Shown here: piece by piece, positions 47,993 to 60,357 of the stretch | Position numbering within the stretch: the stretch's first letter is position 1 | Layout: the number at the start of each line of letters is the position of its first letter | DNA from: Episyrphus balteatus | Taxonomy: Eukaryota > Arthropoda > Insecta > Diptera > Syrphidae | DNA length: 64,000 bases | NCBI RefSeq assembly: GCF_945859705.1 | Contig: NC_079137.1 | Span: 63,892,552-63,956,551, forward strand | Direction: 5' to 3' | The notes under the pieces: generated by a model | Seen by the model: the letters and a program-made list of their open reading frames with translations, nothing else | Told to the model about the DNA's origin: nothing | Database searches by the model: none | Translations under genes and position numbers: made by a program

Positions 47993-48844
47993 AATAAATT
48001 CTTTAGTTTGATATTTATTTAATTTACTTTTATTTATGACTATATATTAATTTATTAATTTAACCAAACTTGGTTTATTTTTATTTTATGTCATTCATAT
48101 TTTATAGCCATAGGATGGCTTCTATTTTTTGTTAAGACATTTAAAAAAATTTTTTTTTATGTTTATGGTCATAATTTTTGGTTTTTCTTTATTTTTAATC
48201 TATTTATTTTAAGCCTCTAAGTCAAACCAATACTACTTCTATGTAATAAGAAACTATTTTTTAAATGTTTAATTAATAAATAAAAACGACCTGTGAAAAT
48301 TTTTTTATTTATTTTTTAGTATTGGAATGTCGTACGTGCGCCTACTTTGTCGTACGTGTGTGGGATGGAAAAAAAGTTGATTTTGGTGGCGTTTACGACA
48401 AACTGATTTTGGATAAAAACCTTGATAATTTGAAAACTAAAATAGATGTGACAATTTTGACAACATAAATATGAAGAAGATATCGCACAAAATATTCTAT
48501 AAAAAATTGAAAAAAATCTATCGGCCAGTTTTTTTTTTATAAAAGCTCAAACCTTAAAATGCGATTTCCCAAAATTCCAAAATTGGCGTATACGACAAAA
48601 CAATTCTCAGGCGACGAGATCCCTTATTTTTTTTAAACTATCCTTTGAATGGCATTTTTCAAATTGTCAAAAAAAAATTTCCCCTAAATATGATCACTTC
48701 TTTGTCAAAGGTCTACCACATGTTTAAGTTTTAAAAAACCATTTATAACTTGGTTTTGAATATTTTTAGAATTTTTCAGTACCTTTGTTAGCCTTTCAAT
48801 AAATTTATCTATCGATTAAGAAAATTCAACTTTCTACAACGTCG

Positions 48845-50534
48845 CACACTGGGGAAATTTGTATGGGAGTGCGGAAAAAATTAAATAAAAACTGAATGAA
48901 ATTTTCAGGGATGACAGTTTTCGTCGTAAGAAATTATTATTATTCATTTCCGCCCACTGCCACGCCCTTTTAAAAAAATTTGTGAGAGTAATAAAGAATT
49001 CCGATTCTCAATTTACTTGTACTTATAGCATTTTTTTTTTAATTTTTTTGTATTATTGGAACCACCTCACCGATTTTAAATACATTAAATGGAAAAGAAT
49101 AACTCATAGTAGGTACTGTTGTCGAGGTCCACGTCCACGCAAAATAAAAAACCCAAATTATAGTTAAAAATTATTTAAAAAAAAAAACACTTTTTTCATT
49201 TTTTTATACAAATTTTTCAAAATTTTATTCTTTTAAGAGAGCCATTTTTTCCTCAATTAAATGACTCTGATTCTTCTTAATAAAGGAATGGGTCAGATGA
49301 TCTGTATTTTTCAATAATAATTTCAATTTAAATCTTGAGACATTCCATTAGATTTCTGCTTAGATCTTCGCATAAAATGCTTAAAATTCCCATTATTAAT
49401 AAAATGTATAATAATAAGACGCATAATCCCTTTTCACTCGTTTTTAATTTGAATAGTTTTCAATATATTATGTACATACATTTCAGTTACATATAACGAA
49501 AATTAATTTTTCTGAGCCAAGTTCAAAAAATCAAATGTAATTTTATTGCAGTAGATTTATAAAAAAACGTGTTACGAATTAATTTTATTTTCTCTATTTG
49601 TCTTTTCGGATAAGAATTTCAAGCTTGCAGCCAAAAAAAACAAAAATCTGACAAAAAAGAGATTTTTTACTTTTCAATTTTCTCGAAAACTAGAAGGCAT
49701 AGAAACATATGGTTTTCAGTGTTTGGTAAGGAATTAATTAAGGCAGTGTTCTTCATTATTCAAATTGAATTCAAATCCCCAGCCTTGTCAAAAATAGTAT
49801 TGGATATGTTTTTTTAAATTTTTTTTTCAAAATTTTGACTTTGAAATCGATTATTTCAAAAACAATTCACTTAAAGAACTTAATTTAAAAGCTTAAATTA
49901 AGCCTAATATTTTGGCTTTTAAAAAAAGTATCATTTATAACTGTAAGTGTTACCATTGATTTTTAATATTTTTTTTGTTATTTTAAGTAATTTTTAAGAA
50001 AATGATTTTTGCGACCAAATGAAGTTTTCAATTACCAATAAAAAACGCAGTGGCACCTGGTGGCACCCAAATTTGGCCTTTATCGAAAGGAAATTTCATA
50101 AGGAAAAAGTTTTTATTAGCCTCTAACTGTAGGCAAGTGTAGCTAAAATTATATATACAAAAATATGAAAAAATCAAGCCATTTTTTTCTCTTTTCTTTA
50201 AATAATTATATAAAATAATTTACATCTTTAAAATTAATAATTTCTTCGATTTACAATAGACAAACGATGGCTTCTTTACGGAAAAATAAAAGTGTATGAG
50301 TCGGCTCAAGCTAAAAAAAATTACACAGCTTTAATTTGAGGGTATTTTCACTTCGTTTTTTATACTTTCAACAACTTGTCCCTTTACAAAGCTCTAAAAA
50401 GTAAACTACAAGTCCGATTTTAGTAATTCTTTCTGATTTTGATTCAGATTTTATTCTAGAATTTAGAAATACTATTGAAATATTCTCCGAGGAACTTTAA
50501 ATTTTGGACTTTTTTCCGCAAAATCCCCAGTGTG
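48845..50534. mobile_element. 1.69-kb DNA element with CACACTGGGG ends and 5-bp duplication
   Basis: CACACTGGGGA at 48845 is matched in inverse at 50534. Both ends are followed by a diverged GCGGAAAAAA-like segment further in. CGTCG flanks the element on both sides (48840-48844 and 50535-50539), a likely 5-bp target duplication. No coding frame is visible, so it is non-autonomous or decayed. The CAC-first termini recall CACTA/Chapaev-like ends, but this is not enough to assign a family. Confidence 0.6.
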
Positions 50535-50539
50535 CGTCG

Positions 50540-51338
50540 TGCTTAGAACATGGTGACTTTTTTGAAATTTTATTTTACCCCTATTAATGATTGAAGTTTT
50601 CAAAATCCTTTAGGTTATTATCTTTCAAATAAGCTATGTAAGATTTTTGTATCTCCAATAGTAGTTTATTTTTAATTTTAAATTGAAATCTATGCCACAC
50701 TGCTGAAAATTTCACGTGGAAGGGGAGAAAGTCGCGTCACTTTTTCGTGGATGCTGCCATGGTTCATCTATTTATAAGACGTTATAACGTCAAAAAAATC
50801 AAAAATTTTATATACAATTTGAATTTAGATCCAAATATTTTAACTTAAAATCAGGCCCTAATTAAAATTTTGATTCAAGGCCCTTATAATACAAATCCAC
50901 CTTCGAATAAAAATAGACCATTGAAGAAGCTCAACACGAGCAAAAGGTGCCGATACACCGCACCGGGAAGCTTGGTTCCATTTCGGCGCGTTTTAAACTG
51001 GATTACATGATATAAAAAAATATATCTAAGCTCAGGGTACCCTTCGGTGTAAAGTATCTTTTTTTTGTATAATATCTTTCACCTGTTGCCAGTATCGGAT
51101 ATCGCATTTCTTTTTCGTTCAATTATGATTTCTATTATAAAACGTGCATCGAGGTATATTCATTGAGGATCGCACTCTCTTTCTTGTATATTTTTTTTTT
51201 TTTTTTGAAAAAAGATCAAATCTTTGTGATATGCGGATATCGATGATGTACCTATAGTTATCATTCAACAATATCGGTTACTCTCTTTGCAATTTGATAG
51301 GCTTTGATTGGGGGCGTCAATGTTGTCTGGTGTCTTAC
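50540..51338. other. Non-coding stretch
   Basis: No gene seen. A few less AT-rich segments lie near 50940-51060. Confidence 0.45.
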
Positions 51339-51547
51339 CTGTGCAATCGTTATTATTGTCGTACAACAAATTATCGTTGTAAACATTAAAAATATCCAAT
51401 CGTGGCTTTTCATCGTTCTGCTTGATCCGCACTTTGTTTATTATATAGACAAGACACACGGCAGCAGGCGCTGTCGAAGTGATGGTGGTGTGCGCTCGGT
51501 GGCGGCTCCGATTGTTGGGGCTTTCACACTTTTGATGGAAATCCAAT
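51339..51547 (-). CDS. Candidate internal exon (unrecognised)
   Basis: On the minus strand a good acceptor (CACTTCCTTTCAG, 51560-51548) precedes a 209-bp segment, followed by a consensus donor, CACAG|GTAAGA, at 51338. In the frame that needs one base from an upstream exon it is open throughout and encodes about 69 residues with Arg/His/Thr- and Asn/Asp-rich parts and no motif. It is clearly less AT-rich than its surroundings. Its entry phase fits the exit phase of the candidate exon at 54764-54969. Its exit phase (1) does not fit the acceptor at 6368, so another exon would be needed, or these belong to different genes. A non-coding exon is also possible. Confidence 0.35.
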
Positions 51548-52959
51548 CTGAAAGGAAGTGAAATATATATTTTTTTTTTATTCATAATAAATATTGTTGT
51601 TGTTATTAAAGTTGTTGGGTTAAAAGTTATTATGAAGGCAAAAATTATGATGATGATGAATTTGAGAATAAGGAAAATGAAAATGAAGAAAAATATTAAT
51701 ATTTTTTTGTTTTTTTGTTTTGCAATGAAAGTAAAAGGATTATTTTAAACTGGTATTGCTTGTAAAATTTTAATAATCTCTGTTTTATTATGCCATTAAA
51801 AAATTTACGACAAAGTAGTAAGTACAATTTAATATAGCGAAGATAAACCTACATACATTCTCTAGCCACATTGCTGCCAAAAAAAATGTATTAAAAATGA
51901 GTTATCGGTACAAAAATAAATTAAAAAACAGCTTGTTGTTTGGATCCTTAAAACTTTTTAAAATATTAAAAATTCTGAAATCTATATTTTAACAAATACA
52001 ATTTGTTCCTAAATGATAAAAAAAACTGAGCCATTTTATTGCCAGACAAATTGTTTTGAAATTATTTAAAGACTTTTCACAATAATAAATTAACCGTAAT
52101 GTTAGTAATGCATTTTAGAAAAACTTTTTTTCACAAAAAGATAGAACTTCTTTTCGGAAGTTGAAGGTTTTTGAATTTGAAGACAAAAATATTTTGGTGC
52201 ATTCTAGCCATCAGGTACATGATTAAAAAGTGTTTTTTTTTTATAAGAATTATCAAGATGATCGGATAACTATAAATGAATGTTATAGACCTTGTTGTTG
52301 TATCGCTTTTTGTTCTTATGTGTAAAAACAATGATTGCAATATTGATATTGTAACGATGGAAACAAATAACCAAAATAGAGAAGACAATATATTCAAGAA
52401 GAAAAGAAAACGTTAAATAAAAAGTATTCGAATCGATTGCGCCAACTCGACTCTAGTTAATTGAATTGTCATGGAGAAGCACACTTTTTCTTGGAATTAG
52501 CTTTTTATAAAATTCATTTAAAAACATATGTATTTGAATTTTATTTCTAGCTGGAAATTGCAACAATATGAATAGGCCACCTCTTACACAAAGAATAAAA
52601 AAAACTTCATTAAGACCATTATTTTTATTAGGAGAAATACTATCCTTTGTAACTGGTTATTTAAATAATATTAAAAGTTTTATATTTTGATTCCTTGATA
52701 TTTGGATTTTTAAAGGTGTTCAATTCTTGACTTAAGGACAATCAGACCTCTTATTAGGCATACAAAAAAAGTGGGTCCATCTGTATAAGGAGATTGTTAT
52801 CAAACTTGGTATGTTGCGGTTTTTGCTGGCAAATGGATTTTTGGAATTCATATTTTGGGACAAAAAGAATTTATACCCATTTTTTATACTAAGTGCATTC
52901 GCAGCCATAAAATGTCATCAATTATTTTATGTTTAGTAGTAGTCAGTTTGATTAAAAAA
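51548..52959. other. AT-rich non-coding stretch
   Basis: No gene seen. Confidence 0.45.
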
Positions 52960-53131
52960 ATCGGCTTCTATTGATCGAAACTAAGATAATGGTTTTCAGA
53001 TGGATACTATAGTCAGGTCGGGACCAAATGGGACTACACTAGAAACACCAGCTTTTGAATAACGACTTCACCCAGTCCAAAGATCTGAGATAACAAACGA
53101 ATTGAGAACCTCCTCCTTTTTGGAAGTCAGT
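52960..53131. mobile_element. MITE-like element with ACCGACTTCCA-type ends, copy 2
   Basis: Left end ATCGGCTTCTA (52960-52970), right end TGGAAGTCAGT (53121-53131), both diverged from copy 1. The shared right part reads GAATTGAGAACCTCCTCC. There is no poly-A run inside this copy. Confidence 0.55.
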
Positions 53132-54763
53132 TAAAAAATACCAAAAGTTGACGGAATATGAAATTTAATTTACTTTTACTTAAGTATTAGGACGCGAAAA
53201 CTTTATTGTGTGTCAACAAGTCGCATGAAAAAGGGATGAGAAGTTTTCGATTAAATTCAGTTCTTGTAAAATTTCTAAAAAAAATACCTACTTTGAACAA
53301 GTATTTTACTTCCCCTTTTTATAGTGGATTTTTGTTTTTTACAATTCTTTTACTTAAGCTTAAAAGTTGTAAACAATGAATGAAGTAAAATGTTTTTTTA
53401 TTATTATTTTTTCTTATATGAAACACCATTTCACTACAAACAAATTAACTATTCCAAGTCTAAATAAGACTGGTAATAATTTTTGAGATTTTGGTTTGTA
53501 GATTTTTTTCTAGATTTTTGTTTTTCAGATTTCCATAAATGAAAGAATCTTACATATATTTTATTAATTTCAAAAAAAAAATTTACATGAAAGCCCAAAC
53601 ATAACTCCACTAAAAAAAATATTTGAATTTTATAGTCTTTTGTAAAATATTTCTTTGAATTAATATAAAATCAATATTCTTTTAATTTTTAGTCAGTATT
53701 TTTATTTTATATTTCTACCATAGTGTAATTTTTCAAAGTATTGATACCTTGAACGAAAATAAGGTTTCATACTGTTATGTTTCATATTAAAAAATGATTT
53801 TTTACAACATTTATCCGTATATTTACATAAAAACTGTACAATAATTATTATAATAATTCACCTCAGCAAAGCACTTTTAAAATCATTAATTAACACGACT
53901 ATCAATTTATGAGGGGCAAGCTCAATGAAGTGGAAACAAAAAAAAAATTAAAATCGTAACTTCATTGCTTATTAGTTCCTTCAACGTTTTTGTATCTACA
54001 TTATCTCCAACTCAAAGCCACTTTCATCTCAATGTTTAGCATGCACATTTATGAGAGTTCGAGTTCGAGCATTTACGAGTATATAATGGATACAGATATA
54101 CTCGTAGTAAGAGAGACTAACATTCAACTATTATTGAATCATGCATAAAAACAAAACGTATAGTCAACATCTATGTGATCCATTTTTTCTTATGTTTGGC
54201 TTTTATATAATTTATAGGTACAAAATTATAAACCATAACAGCACAGAGAGGGTTAGTTTAATAGAGCAAAAGGCTAGGAGTTGCTCTCTGTCATTAAAAA
54301 AAAAGACAATGCTTTTAATAAAAAAAAAATATAGAATAGATATTTTAAATGAAAATAGTTTAAAGAAAGTCATTTGATTGTTTTGGCTAAACTTTATTGA
54401 GTTTTCTGTAAAAAAAAATATTTTAAGAATGATTTTTTTAAAAATCACAGTCTATGAGTTATTATACTACAATTCACATTCCTACAGCTCTTAAACAACC
54501 TTTATCTGTCCACTCATTAATAACATTTACAATCGATTCATTTTCTTATGAATTCAGTGTAAACTTGTGAAACCAACCAGCTACCAATATAGTGCGAGGT
54601 CTTGCAAGACAATATACGAATGTAAAAATAAACAAAACAAAGGTCGCACGTTTCCACCAGAAAAAATCGTGATTAGCAACATAAAACCAACCCACACACA
54701 AAAAAAAACTTGACTTAACTTACTCCAATAAAAGTTCTTAAACAAAGTTCATTCGATTCTTAC
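53132..54763. other. AT-rich non-coding stretch
   Basis: No gene seen. TACGAGTATAT and its inverse lie about 11 bases apart near 54077-54108. Confidence 0.45.
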
Positions 54764-54969
54764 GTAAGAACATGACTTTTGCCGCCACCACCGCCACCCA
54801 ATGGTTTCCTTTGCCAATTGGTTAAATCCGTTTCACCAATGATTTGCATGCAAACATGACCAGTTTTGACAATCTCTAACAGGGTGTGACAAATAGTGCA
54901 AACGTCATAAATATATACCGCGCCGTTAGACAGTAATTTGAGCAATTCTATGTACCGTTGAGTGGAAAA
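54764..54969 (-). CDS. Candidate coding exon, Gly-rich end (unrecognised)
   Basis: This 206-bp minus-strand segment is open throughout in one frame, with much more coding-like composition than its neighbourhood. It encodes about 68 residues: a Cys- and hydrophobic-rich part (IYDVCTICHTLLEIV, GHVCMQIIGE), then LTNWQRKPL and a run of six Gly. It ends at a consensus-like donor GTAAGA (54763-54758) in phase 2. The acceptor is less certain: ATTAG|TTTTCC at 54970 has a weak pyrimidine tract, and an alternative lies about 25 bases further in. I recognise no family. It lies downstream of TTLL1 on the same strand and may belong to the same gene as the exons at 51339-51547 and 4629-6368. Confidence 0.5.
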
Positions 54970-57900
54970 CTAATGAGTTTTCTTGCAATTTTTTATCAGA
55001 ATTACTCTGAAACGAAAGAGTTGAGGTAAAAACCTTTTTTTTTGTCTTGTTTAATTTAATACCATTTTATGAATGGTTTATACAAAAATTGTTATAACAA
55101 TCAATTATATGATTACAAATATGTGATTAGTTGCACTCTAATGAATTACTTTCATGGTTTTTTGTTCCAATTTAGCAAAAAAAATTCATTAAAGCAAACA
55201 AAAATTCCTCTTCACTTGTGTATATGACAATTAAATGACGCCATATACCAGACGACCTTTATGTTGTTAAAGTCTTGGACTTTGAAGTCAATTGGATTGT
55301 TTATTGTTGCATTTGTAAATTTAATTTGATGAAGTTTAAAGCAAAAATATAACAAGTTTTCCGCTTAAACGCAGATACCTATATACATTTTTCAGATTCA
55401 GTGCCATAGATTAGCTTAAAGTACTCGTAAAACACTTTGATCAAGCTTTTTATCACCGACATGCTCAGTGATATTTCAAGTTACATAAAAAAATATACAA
55501 ACTTTTGAGATTAACAATCAATTCTTTAATTACTCTACTTTTCAATTTGATTGCATAAAACGGTTGCCATACTTTAAGAAGATTACTGACATTTTTTTGT
55601 TTAGGTTAAGTAATAAACAACGACTTCTTTTAAAGTTTAACTGTTATAATCATTGATCAGAGTCATGTAATCAATTATGTTTGAAGAGAATGTCATCAAA
55701 GCAAATTGTCGTTTTAGTTTTTTGTCGAGTTTGTGCGTCAGTCTGGTGGACCACCTGCGCTATAAAAAGGCAATCGAATTGTCTGGATACATATCGAAAA
55801 ACAGCATTTAATTGCGGTTATTAAAATAAAGTTTTAAATACTTTTTACTATTTCATTACTTGAGGAAAATAAATCAAGTGAAGGGTTGTTTTTAGAAAAT
55901 GAGAGACATATAAACTCTATTTATTTAAAATATCTGTTACTGCCCTACCCAACCGATAAACTTCTTGATCAAAGTCATTTTAAATAATTAATTGGTATAT
56001 TCTTATTCATTTTATTCTAATTTTTGCTAATAAATAAATTTATGCATCGTTAGTGAAAGTTGCTAACAGAATAACAGAGCAGTGATTATAATCAAATAGT
56101 CAGTCATTTCTATCGAATTTTAATAGTTAAAGTTTGTTGACTCTTTCTTGGGGCATGAGGAAGTTGAAGTTATATTTTTAGGTTGAGCTTTTTTGTGTGA
56201 CAAATGCAATGGGAACTTTGTTCGTTTCTCTTTTCAGTTTGAGAAGATTTTGGTTTGTTTGCATTTTTATTGACAAAATCGAAAGTGAATGAAAACGAAA
56301 AATTTTTTGATATTGGATTTTTATGTTAAAATATATGGCAAGTGATGCAGTTAAGATGCTTAAATCGCATTCCAAACAAAATTGATGTCTTTCAAATAAA
56401 GGAGAAGTTACTTAGATCAAACAAAATGTTTTTTTTTTTTTAATATTAAAGTTTGTCTTATAGAAAAACATGGAATATTGCCTGAATTTTTGAAAGTCAC
56501 ATCATTACAAAAAATATAATGAAGAGTGTAGAATACACTGGAAAAAATGAATAAAATATTAAACGTATAAAAATTAAATTATTTTTCTTATCAAGTCTTT
56601 AAAAAATTTCTATTTATAATTTTTTGTTTTTTTTTTTGTGGAACAACAACATAGTAATACATATTTTGTTTTCTATTACTTCAACACCTCTAAAGCATAA
56701 CTTTTAAGGAAAAAAAATAGGACATATTCAAAAAAAATAAAATTCGTAAAATTTGGAATTGGAAAGAAAAAGTCAAAAATTACCCTTTTTTTATCAACTA
56801 TCAAGTATAAATAAATTATAAAGTAGAATCGGGCATAAATCAAATTGGTATCAAATGAAAGAACTAGGAAAATACGTAACTTTTACTATGCACGTTTCGT
56901 TGTATTGCATTTAGAATGTAAGATTCAATGTATTTTTTTAATTCATTACATCTTAAAATTAATGATACTGCATTATTATTAGTGTTAATGAAGTTCTATG
57001 AAAGACAAATTGTACAATATTTTCATTTCAAGTGTAAAATTTGATGCTCAGTAATTTTGTCTGCGTCTTTAGACCTTAATTTTAAACAGTTTTGAGTATT
57101 TTTTGAGAGTTTTCAAACCTACAAAATTTTTTTTTTAAAATCTCAAAAAACACTCGAAATTTTTGTTTAAAAAACTCCAAGACTTAACTACATCACTATA
57201 TCAAAGTTATTCTTGGCCACGCAGTGTCTAATTTTCATACATTCTCTTTCGATATTTCTAAAACTAGTTTGGTGGAATTGTTGAAAAAAAAAGTTTTTTA
57301 TATACAATGTATATAAATAACTTTTATTATAAATAAATGAATGACTGGTTGCATTTTCAATATTGAGGCATTTTAAAAATATTCAATTCACTATATTTTT
57401 GTTTTGCGCAAGATTTAGGAAAAAAATATTATATTTCGCATTGCGGCTGTTAAGCACTATATATCAAATACTTGTAGATCTTTTAAATATTTGAGATTCG
57501 TACTCAGAAAGAAATAAATACTATCAAATATATGGACTTTTTTATTATCTTCAAGTCAATTTAATTCATAAAAAAAAATAAGAATTTAGAAATATGTCGG
57601 CATTAATTTAAAAATTTTTTTATTCTTTTTAATTTCACCCAAACTCAGAGAAAAGTTATGGACAAAAATAAAATTTAAAAAAAATTCTTATTTTTCAGAA
57701 ATTTTATTTTTTTATTGTTTCCTTAATTATATAACTTGCTTGCATAGAAATTGTTTTTTTTTTTTAACTTTATCTTGAGCACTTGATTCTCAAATTAAGT
57801 CTATATATCAAATATAAACATAAACGATAAATGCAAAAAAGATAGGTTCTTGGAATTTTTAAACTTTTCTCCCACAAAAATTCCTGACTTTAACTCATTA

Positions 57901-59100
57901 ATCATAAGATATCGCATGCAACATTCATATTTTTTCTATAGAAAATTAAACCAAAAATTATTTAAATTTGAAAACAAAAAAAGAACACAAAGGTTCATTA
58001 AATACACAAAATCTAACAATCTTTTCACCAAAAACTTTTTTCTTCTTTCAACATGGTTGATTTTTTTTTTTTTCTTTTCCGGAAACTGGTATTTCAGTGA
58101 ATCTTCTTCTTTAAAAAAAATATTTCTACCGTCAGTGCATAACAACTTGCTCGTACTTTTACAAGTGTTGATAACTTTAATTTTTACATAAACTAGCTCT
58201 CCAGGGGGCATTTTATTAAAAAAAAAATAAGTGAAGTTTACATCGTCAGAAAACCTAAATATAATAACATAAAGTTATTAAGTAATCAACCAGAATATTA
58301 GCACCAAATAAAGATAAATGTGGTTAACGGTTAAGTACCTTATTATCAAAAAATTAAGTATTAATAAAAGTCAAAAAAAAAAATGTTGATTGGCATTTCA
58401 AAATAGGTGCCATTAATTAATATCTCTCGATCACTCCAACAACTAACTTCTATTGATTTGAATTGAATGTTGTACAACTTTTAGCAAAAAATTCAAATAA
58501 ATTACAATCAAAGTCAGTAATACCGAAATAAACTCAAAAAGTTCAAAGACAAAAAATATAAAAAAAGCTAGAAATCATTTCGCAATAAAATTTCAATTAA
58601 ATTTCGCAAATTCATTCCAATTATGTTTTTTTTGATTTTATTGTGTTAAGTAGAAATCAATTAAAAAAATCATATAATCAAGTTTGATTTATTTCTGGGC
58701 ACTTACATTTCGAGCGAAAAAAAATAAATATCCCAAAGTAAGCAGAGAGTTTTATCCACGCGAATGCTGCATTATTTACAAATCGATTTTATATATTCCA
58801 ATGTAAAATAACAAAAAAAAAAATCAACAAACAAACAAACAGTGCTGTAACCAATATCCAAGGTAATAATAGGCGGTTTATTTCTTTAAACAAAAAAAAG
58901 AAAATTAAACAACACAAAAAACTTCACAAATTTAAACATAAATCACTTTATTTTTTATTTTTCCTTTTTAAAACAAAACACTTTCCAATTAACAATTTTT
59001 TTTTTTAGGAAAATTATCAAAATAATTTATTATATTGCTAAGAATTAATTTATTCCACTCGCTACCACTGATTAGATTTCTTTTTTTTTTTTTTAATTTA
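54970..59100. other. AT-rich non-coding stretch
   Basis: No firm gene. A minus-strand AAAT|GTAAGT donor-like site lies near 58707, which could close an untranslated exon. A TATA-like plus-strand site is listed at 55761. Confidence 0.4.
55761..55770 (+). promoter_or_regulatory. Possible TATA box
   Basis: TATAAAAAGG is preceded by the dyad TGGTGGACCACCTG, in locally GC-richer sequence. No plus-strand coding frame follows, so a functional promoter is uncertain. Confidence 0.2.
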
Positions 59101-59199
59101 ATTTTCGCACAAACTTTTATTATTTTTTTTTTTTAATTTGCAACAAAAAAATAGAAAAAAATATATATTTTTTTCTTCAAACGATTGGATTTGTTGCAA

Positions 59200-59540
59200 G
59201 TGTTTAATCGATATTTTTCCGTGCCAACGTCTGTCTGCGGACAGATAACAAATCGAACTGTCGCTTTCCTGGTTACTTTTACCTTCGTTGCGTCTGCGGT
59301 CTGTGATCTGAAAACATAAAAAGACCGATTCTCTATCCAAGCTCCATCCACAACTCCACTTAACTTGTTTAAGCGTTAAAAAGTGGTGCGATTGGTTTAA
59401 AATTTATAACCGTTTCGCTGGGTTACCGCTGCTAAGAGTCTCAAAATAAAACTGTTTATCAACATTAAATAAAAAAGAGAAAGGTCGTTTGTGGTGGTAA
59501 CCATAACACACTCTGGTGGCGGATACAATTTACTTACTTC
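59200..59540 (-). promoter_or_regulatory. Possible promoter / first exon of a minus-strand gene
   Basis: This interval is distinctly less AT-rich than the flanks. It lies about 270-600 bp beyond the TTLL1 stop, includes a minus-strand TATAAATTTT near 59410, and has donor-like AACGAAG|GTAAAAG near 59285. The position suits the start of the next gene on the minus strand, perhaps the gene whose exons lie further left. Only composition and position support this. Confidence 0.25.
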
Positions 59541-59767
59541 CATGTTTGCACGATTCGTCGTAGCAACCTTGCTCTGTATTTACTTTTTTGTACCGTTGAA
59601 AATGCCGCTGTATATTAAATGACGATTTGTTTACATTCAAACAGCTGATTATAAAAAAAATGCCGGTAGATAAAGAGAAATAAAAAAATCTCTTAGAGAG
59701 AAATATTAAAAAAAAATATAAAAAACAAGTTTTTGCATCAGCTCTTTTGTTTAGTATGTGAATTATT

Positions 59768-59773
59768 TTTATT
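59768..59773 (-). terminator. Polyadenylation signal of the TTLL1-type gene
   Basis: AATAAA on the minus strand, about 35 bases after the stop codon, implies a very short 3' untranslated region. Confidence 0.6.
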
Positions 59774-59806
59774 TGATTGAAAGAAATCAATTTTTTTCTT
59801 TTAAAT

Positions 59807-60357
59807 CTACTTCCATCGATTTCCTTGTGATTTTCCTTTGCTATTTGTTGCATTATTATTTTGTGATTCCTCTTGAGCTGCCAATTCTTCATCGATTAAA
59901 AGTTCAAAATTACCCAATGCATCTGGTGAGGGGATTTTATTCCAACGAACACTTTAAACAAAAAATAAAAACAAATGATTTTAAAAATTTATGAAAAAAA
60001 AAAAACTGAAACATACTCTGGCACACCATCTGGTGGCAAAACAACTGACAGCATATTATCAATCAACTTGTATTTCAAAATACGATCCGTAACTGTTGTT
60101 GATGTTAGAGATGGTGATGCATTAACCTCAACTAGCCATGGTTTTAAATTGTTATCGATTATGATGTCATAGCCATAGCATTCGAAACAATGTCGATCAC
60201 TTGCCATAACTGGAGCAACTGCACGTAACGAATGTACAATTAGCCATGAAATGGCACCAAATAAACGATCGGTAACTTCTTTGCCGCGAGTTCCTTCCAA
60301 ATAGAGACCAAGATTTTGTACTGACCATTTGCCGCCATGAAGATTATTGTATTCACC
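59807..60357 (-). CDS. TTLL1: Tubulin polyglutamylase TTLL1-like, last two exons
   Basis: These are the C-terminal ~162 residues of a tubulin tyrosine ligase-like glutamylase of the TTLL1 type. In known organisms TTLL1 is the catalytic subunit of a complex that adds glutamate chains to tubulin in cilia, flagella and neurons. Exon 60017-60357 opens after a TTTCCCAG acceptor in phase 0; exon 59807-59951 follows a 65-bp intron (GTATGT...AAAG) that splits a GAT codon. The first exon carries LHGGKW, LYLEGTRGKEV, the ATP-grasp segment CYGYDIIID and the metal/nucleotide-binding EVNASPSL. The second begins VRWNKIPSPD, matches the TTLL1 tail through NFELLIDEELA, and ends at TAG (59809-59807). The fit to TTLL1 over other TTLLs rests on RILKYKLI and the tail. 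TTLL1 proteins are usually ~420 residues; I could not find the upstream exons up to 64000, so they probably lie beyond the window or behind long introns. Confidence 0.93.

Larger units (their letters stand above)
46910..48617. mobile_element. 1.7-kb element with terminal inverted repeats and GTCGTAAACGCC-like motifs
   Basis: The ends TCGTCGCCYGAGARTTGTTT, continuing TGTCGTAWACGCCAA, are inverse to each other over about 35 bp with three differences (46910-46944 and 48583-48617). The motif TTTGTCGTA-A/T-ACGCC or close variants recurs inside at about 47056, 47098-47134 (as a palindromic pair), 47173, 48328, 48346 and 48388. Such subterminal repeats often bind a transposase. Inside is a less AT-rich core with three hairpin-bearing repeats and one open frame of about 130 codons. 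No target duplication is clear and the superfamily is unknown to me. Confidence 0.65.

Noticed and set aside
54060..54110. 11-bp perfect hairpin TACGAGTATAT / ATATACTCGTA
   Set aside because: It is short and AT-rich, at a level expected by chance in 64 kb.
57850..58211. Antisense pair of ~100-codon frames
   Set aside because: Their Lys/Phe-rich composition is explained by A and T runs, and there is no motif.
59098..59351. Two overlapping minus frames
   Set aside because: They overlap in different frames in what looks like an untranslated or promoter region, and neither shows a recognisable domain.
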